Shown one piece after another: positions 4,166 to 6,267 of a stretch of 6,267 bases of DNA; the first letter of the stretch is position 1, and each line of letters begins with the position of its first letter. The stretch covers positions 1 through 6,267 of the forward strand of contig JBOGUF010000205.1 of assembly GCA_050696075.1 (NCBI GenBank), in the 5' to 3' direction. The position numbers were made by a program, and so were the translations under genes. Under the pieces are notes generated by a model. It was not told the origin of the DNA. It saw nothing but the letters and a program-made list of their open reading frames with translations, and did not search any database. The stretch is from JBOGUF01 sp050696075 (lineage in GTDB: Bacteria; Chloroflexota; Chloroflexia; Thermomicrobiales; UBA6265).

Positions 4166-5989
4166 GTGAAGATCGTTCTCCGCATTCTCAGCTACCTCAA
4201 GCCCTACCCTGGTCGCGTGGCCCTCATGTACCTGACGCTCTTTGCGGCGTTGGCAATGCAGCTCTCCATCCCGACGGTCCTGGCGAACGCGATCGACCGC
4301 GGCATTGTCGACCGGGACGAGGGGTACCTGATCCGCGCCGCGATCGTGATCGTCGTCCTGGCGGGGCTGCAAGGGCTCTTTACCTTCATCCGCACCTACC
4401 TCTCGCAGACCCTGGCCGAGCGCGTCGGCTACGACCTGCGCAACGAGCTCTACGTCCAGTACCAGCGCCTTTCCTTCAGCTACCACGATCGGGAACACAC
4501 CGGCCAGCTTATGTCACGGGCGACCGAGGACATCAACGCCATCCGCGGCATGCTGATGATGAGCTTGCGGGCGCTGGTGCAGGCGGTCGGCACCCTGATC
4601 GCGATAACGGTGATCCTGCTCCGTACCGACCTGCTCTTGGCCGCGGTCGCGCTCTCGGTGATGCCGATCCTGGTCTGGTGGTCGATGCGGTTCGGCGTTG
4701 CGATCCGGCCGATGTTCCTCCAGGTCCAGCAGCAATTCGGGGTAATGACCTCGGCGCTGCAGGAAAACGTCGCCGGCAGTCGCGTGGTTCGCGCCTTCGC
4801 CCAGGAGCGGCTCGAGGCGGAGCGCTTCGAAACCGAGCTGCGGGAACTCTTCGACCGCAACCTGCGAGCGGTCAAGCAGTGGTCCTTCGCCTACCCGATG
4901 ACGTTGCTCTTGTCCGGCCTCACCCTGGCGGCGGTCGTCTGGCTGGGCGGCTACCGAGTGATGACCGGGGTGATCTCGATCGGCACGCTGGTCGCCTTCA
5001 ACCGTTATCTCACCCTCATGAACGAGCCGATCCGCTGGCTCGGCTTCGTCGTGCAGCGAGTCGCCCGCGCCATGGCGTCGGGCGAGCGCATCTTCGAAGT
5101 GCTCGACACCAAGCCGGCGATCACCGATCGGCCGGGCGCACTCGACCCGCGGCCAATGCGCGGCGAGGTCGTCTTCGAGGACGTGGTCTTCTCCTACGCG
5201 GGCTCGCGGCGGAAGGCGCTCGACGGCGTCTCCTTCCAGGCGCGGCCGGGCGAGACGGTGGCGCTGCTCGGCCCGACCGGCGGCGGCAAGAGCACGATCA
5301 TCAACCTGCTGCCCCGCTTCTACGACGTGAAGGAGGGGCGGGTGCTGATCGACGGCCACGACGTGCGCGACCTCACCCTGGCCACGCTCCGCAACCAGAT
5401 CGCCGCCGTTTTGCAGGAAACCTTCCTCTTCTCGGTCAGTGTCCGCGAGAACATTGCCTATGGGCGGCCGGACGCCACCTTCGAGGAGATCGTGGCGGCG
5501 GCGAAGGCGGCCAAGGCGCACGACTTCATCGAGGCGATGCCGGACGGTTACGACACGTTGCTCGGCGAGCGCGGGGTAAACCTCTCCGGCGGTCAGAAGC
5601 AGCGGATCGCGATCGCGCGGGCGCTGGTAATGGACCCGGCGATCCTGATCCTCGACGACGCGACCTCGAGCGTCGACGCGGAGACGGAACATGAGATCCA
5701 GCAGGCGCTGCAAACGCTGATGAAGGGGCGGACCTCCTTTGTGATCGCCCAGCGCATGAGCACCGTGCGCAACGCCGACCAGATCCTGGTGCTGCGCGCC
5801 GGCAAGGTGGTGCAGCACGGCACGCACATCGAGTTGCTGCCACAGGACGGCTTCTACCGGGAGCTGTACCAGATGCAATTGATGGACGAAGCGGATCGGC
5901 CGAAGGCGGACGGCGCCGTCGCGATCGAACCGCAACCGCAACCGCAACCGCTCGCGCCAGCCCTGCGCCGGGCCGGAGCGACCAGTTGA
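4166..5989 (+). CDS. ABC exporter half (permease fused to ATPase) with degenerate catalytic site
   Basis: The 607-residue product is a type IV (multidrug/lipid-exporter-like) half-transporter: an N-terminal membrane domain with about six helices (roughly 15-305) and a C-terminal nucleotide-binding domain (about 333-575). Motifs seen are Walker A GPTGGGKST (369-377), Q-loop Gln417, signature LSGGQ (473-477), Walker B ILILDD (493-498) and D-loop SSVD (501-504). Two catalytic positions are altered: the Glu after Walker B is Asp498, and the switch His is Gln529 (V-I-A-Q-R-M). This pattern marks the non-hydrolysing site of heterodimeric exporters such as TM287/TM288, so a second half with intact Glu and His is expected; none is in this window. 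The start is GTG at 4166, with GAGGAG ending five bases upstream. After the ATPase comes a Q-P repeat and basic tail (588-607). The substrate cannot be told from sequence. Confidence 0.93.
   Translation: MKIVLRILSYLKPYPGRVALMYLTLFAALAMQLSIPTVLANAIDRGIVDRDEGYLIRAAIVIVVLAGLQGLFTFIRTYLSQTLAERVGYDLRNELYVQYQRLSFSYHDREHTGQLMSRATEDINAIRGMLMMSLRALVQAVGTLIAITVILLRTDLLLAAVALSVMPILVWWSMRFGVAIRPMFLQVQQQFGVMTSALQENVAGSRVVRAFAQERLEAERFETELRELFDRNLRAVKQWSFAYPMTLLLSGLTLAAVVWLGGYRVMTGVISIGTLVAFNRYLTLMNEPIRWLGFVVQRVARAMASGERIFEVLDTKPAITDRPGALDPRPMRGEVVFEDVVFSYAGSRRKALDGVSFQARPGETVALLGPTGGGKSTIINLLPRFYDVKEGRVLIDGHDVRDLTLATLRNQIAAVLQETFLFSVSVRENIAYGRPDATFEEIVAAAKAAKAHDFIEAMPDGYDTLLGERGVNLSGGQKQRIAIARALVMDPAILILDDATSSVDAETEHEIQQALQTLMKGRTSFVIAQRMSTVRNADQILVLRAGKVVQHGTHIELLPQDGFYRELYQMQLMDEADRPKADGAVAIEPQPQPQPLAPALRRAGATS
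5927..5950 (+). repeat. Hexanucleotide tandem repeat encoding an E-P-Q-P-Q-P-Q-P tail
   Basis: GAACCG is followed by three exact CAACCG units, inside the ABC exporter gene after the ATPase domain. It encodes alternating Pro and Gln, and its unit length (two codons) keeps the frame if the copy number changes. Confidence 0.85.
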
Positions 5990-6267
5990 TCCGACGCTCC
6001 ACGTCGTGTGATGGGCCGTGGAGCATAGGTCGCCGATATGCACGCTCAGGAACGGAGGTCATCAGGACCGAGGGAGATGAGGAATTGGCGGTGCGGCTGA
6101 TCGGGCCGCGTCACCCGGCCGACCGGGATCAGGGGTCGGGCGGGGCACTTCTGACGGAAGCCATCCGTGTGACCGGTGGTGCCAGCCGGGATAGGGATGA
6201 CGGGATATCGTCCCGGGCGAGGTGAGGCGCTGCCCAGGCCCGCACCCTCACCAGATGTGCCGCTTAG
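5990..6267. other. GC-rich stretch with several inverted repeats, no convincing gene
   Basis: I see no credible coding region on either strand. On the plus strand several stems can form: GCTCCACG/CGTGGAGC (5996-6024), GCGGC/GCCGC (6093-6109), CCGACC/GGTCGG (6119-6139), GGCAC/GTGCC enclosing ACGGA/TCCGT (6144-6183), GCCGGGA with TCCCGGGC (6185-6218) and GGTGAGG/CCTCACC (6221-6252). The run of stems suggests a structured leader or spacer ahead of a gene beyond the right edge, but GC-rich sequence forms such stems easily. Confidence 0.4.
5996..6024 (+). terminator. Hairpin just after the ABC exporter stop codon
   Basis: A perfect 8-bp stem, GCTCCACG with CGTGGAGC, encloses a 13-base loop and begins seven bases after the stop. 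No T tract follows, so it is not a textbook intrinsic terminator; it may assist termination or protect the 3' end of the transcript. Confidence 0.38.

Noticed and set aside
4514..6043. 509-codon minus-strand open frame opposite the ABC exporter
   Set aside because: The translation is rich in His, Arg, Gln and Asp with no recognisable domain; the opposite strand encodes a complete, motif-perfect exporter frame.
5986..6225. 79-codon frame beginning with TTG that overlaps the exporter stop (TTGA), with GGAG seven bases upstream
   Set aside because: The start context is tempting, but the translation is a low-complexity Arg/Gly/Asp/Ser mix without hydrophobic core or motif, and it runs through several hairpins. 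I treat the stretch as non-coding.

Overview
The window is about 65% GC. It has strong Shine-Dalgarno sites, several GTG/TTG starts and -10-like boxes close to TATGAT. The gene types (cupin, PrsW protease, pterin dehydratase, Phd/VapC-type modules, type IV ABC exporter half) would fit a Chloroflexota/Thermomicrobia-like chromosome. That taxonomic call is inference from composition and protein style; there is no rRNA or marker gene here.

Layout. Minus strand, left part: a PrsW-type intramembrane protease (968-2188), then a six-helix membrane protein of unknown function (122-835), then the first 46 codons of a probable cupin protein (1-140). The last two overlap by 19 nt and look translationally coupled. 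Plus strand, from 2320 on: a Phd/YefM-type antitoxin (2320-2649) followed by a wrecked PIN-domain toxin (2646-2783) that keeps only its two ends and has lost its start codon; a pterin-4a-carbinolamine dehydratase (2901-3266) whose C-terminus runs into a heptanucleotide repeat; an intact Phd/YefM antitoxin plus VapC-type PIN toxin pair (3352-3615 and 3612-4061, GTGA overlap); and an ABC exporter half (4166-5989) with a degenerate ATPase site. The last 278 nt hold no convincing gene but several GC-rich inverted repeats.

How they fit together: the genes do not form one pathway. The plus-strand stretch reads as short transcription units, each with its own -10-like box, with two toxin-antitoxin loci (one decayed, one apparently complete) on either side of a single housekeeping enzyme. 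The ABC half is of the kind that normally pairs with a second, catalytically complete half, and that partner is not in the window. I found no CRISPR array, tRNA, rRNA, insertion sequence or clearly new system. The most informative points are the toxin remnant, the repeat-encoded protein tail, the palindromic repeat ahead of the second toxin-antitoxin operon, and the degenerate transporter.
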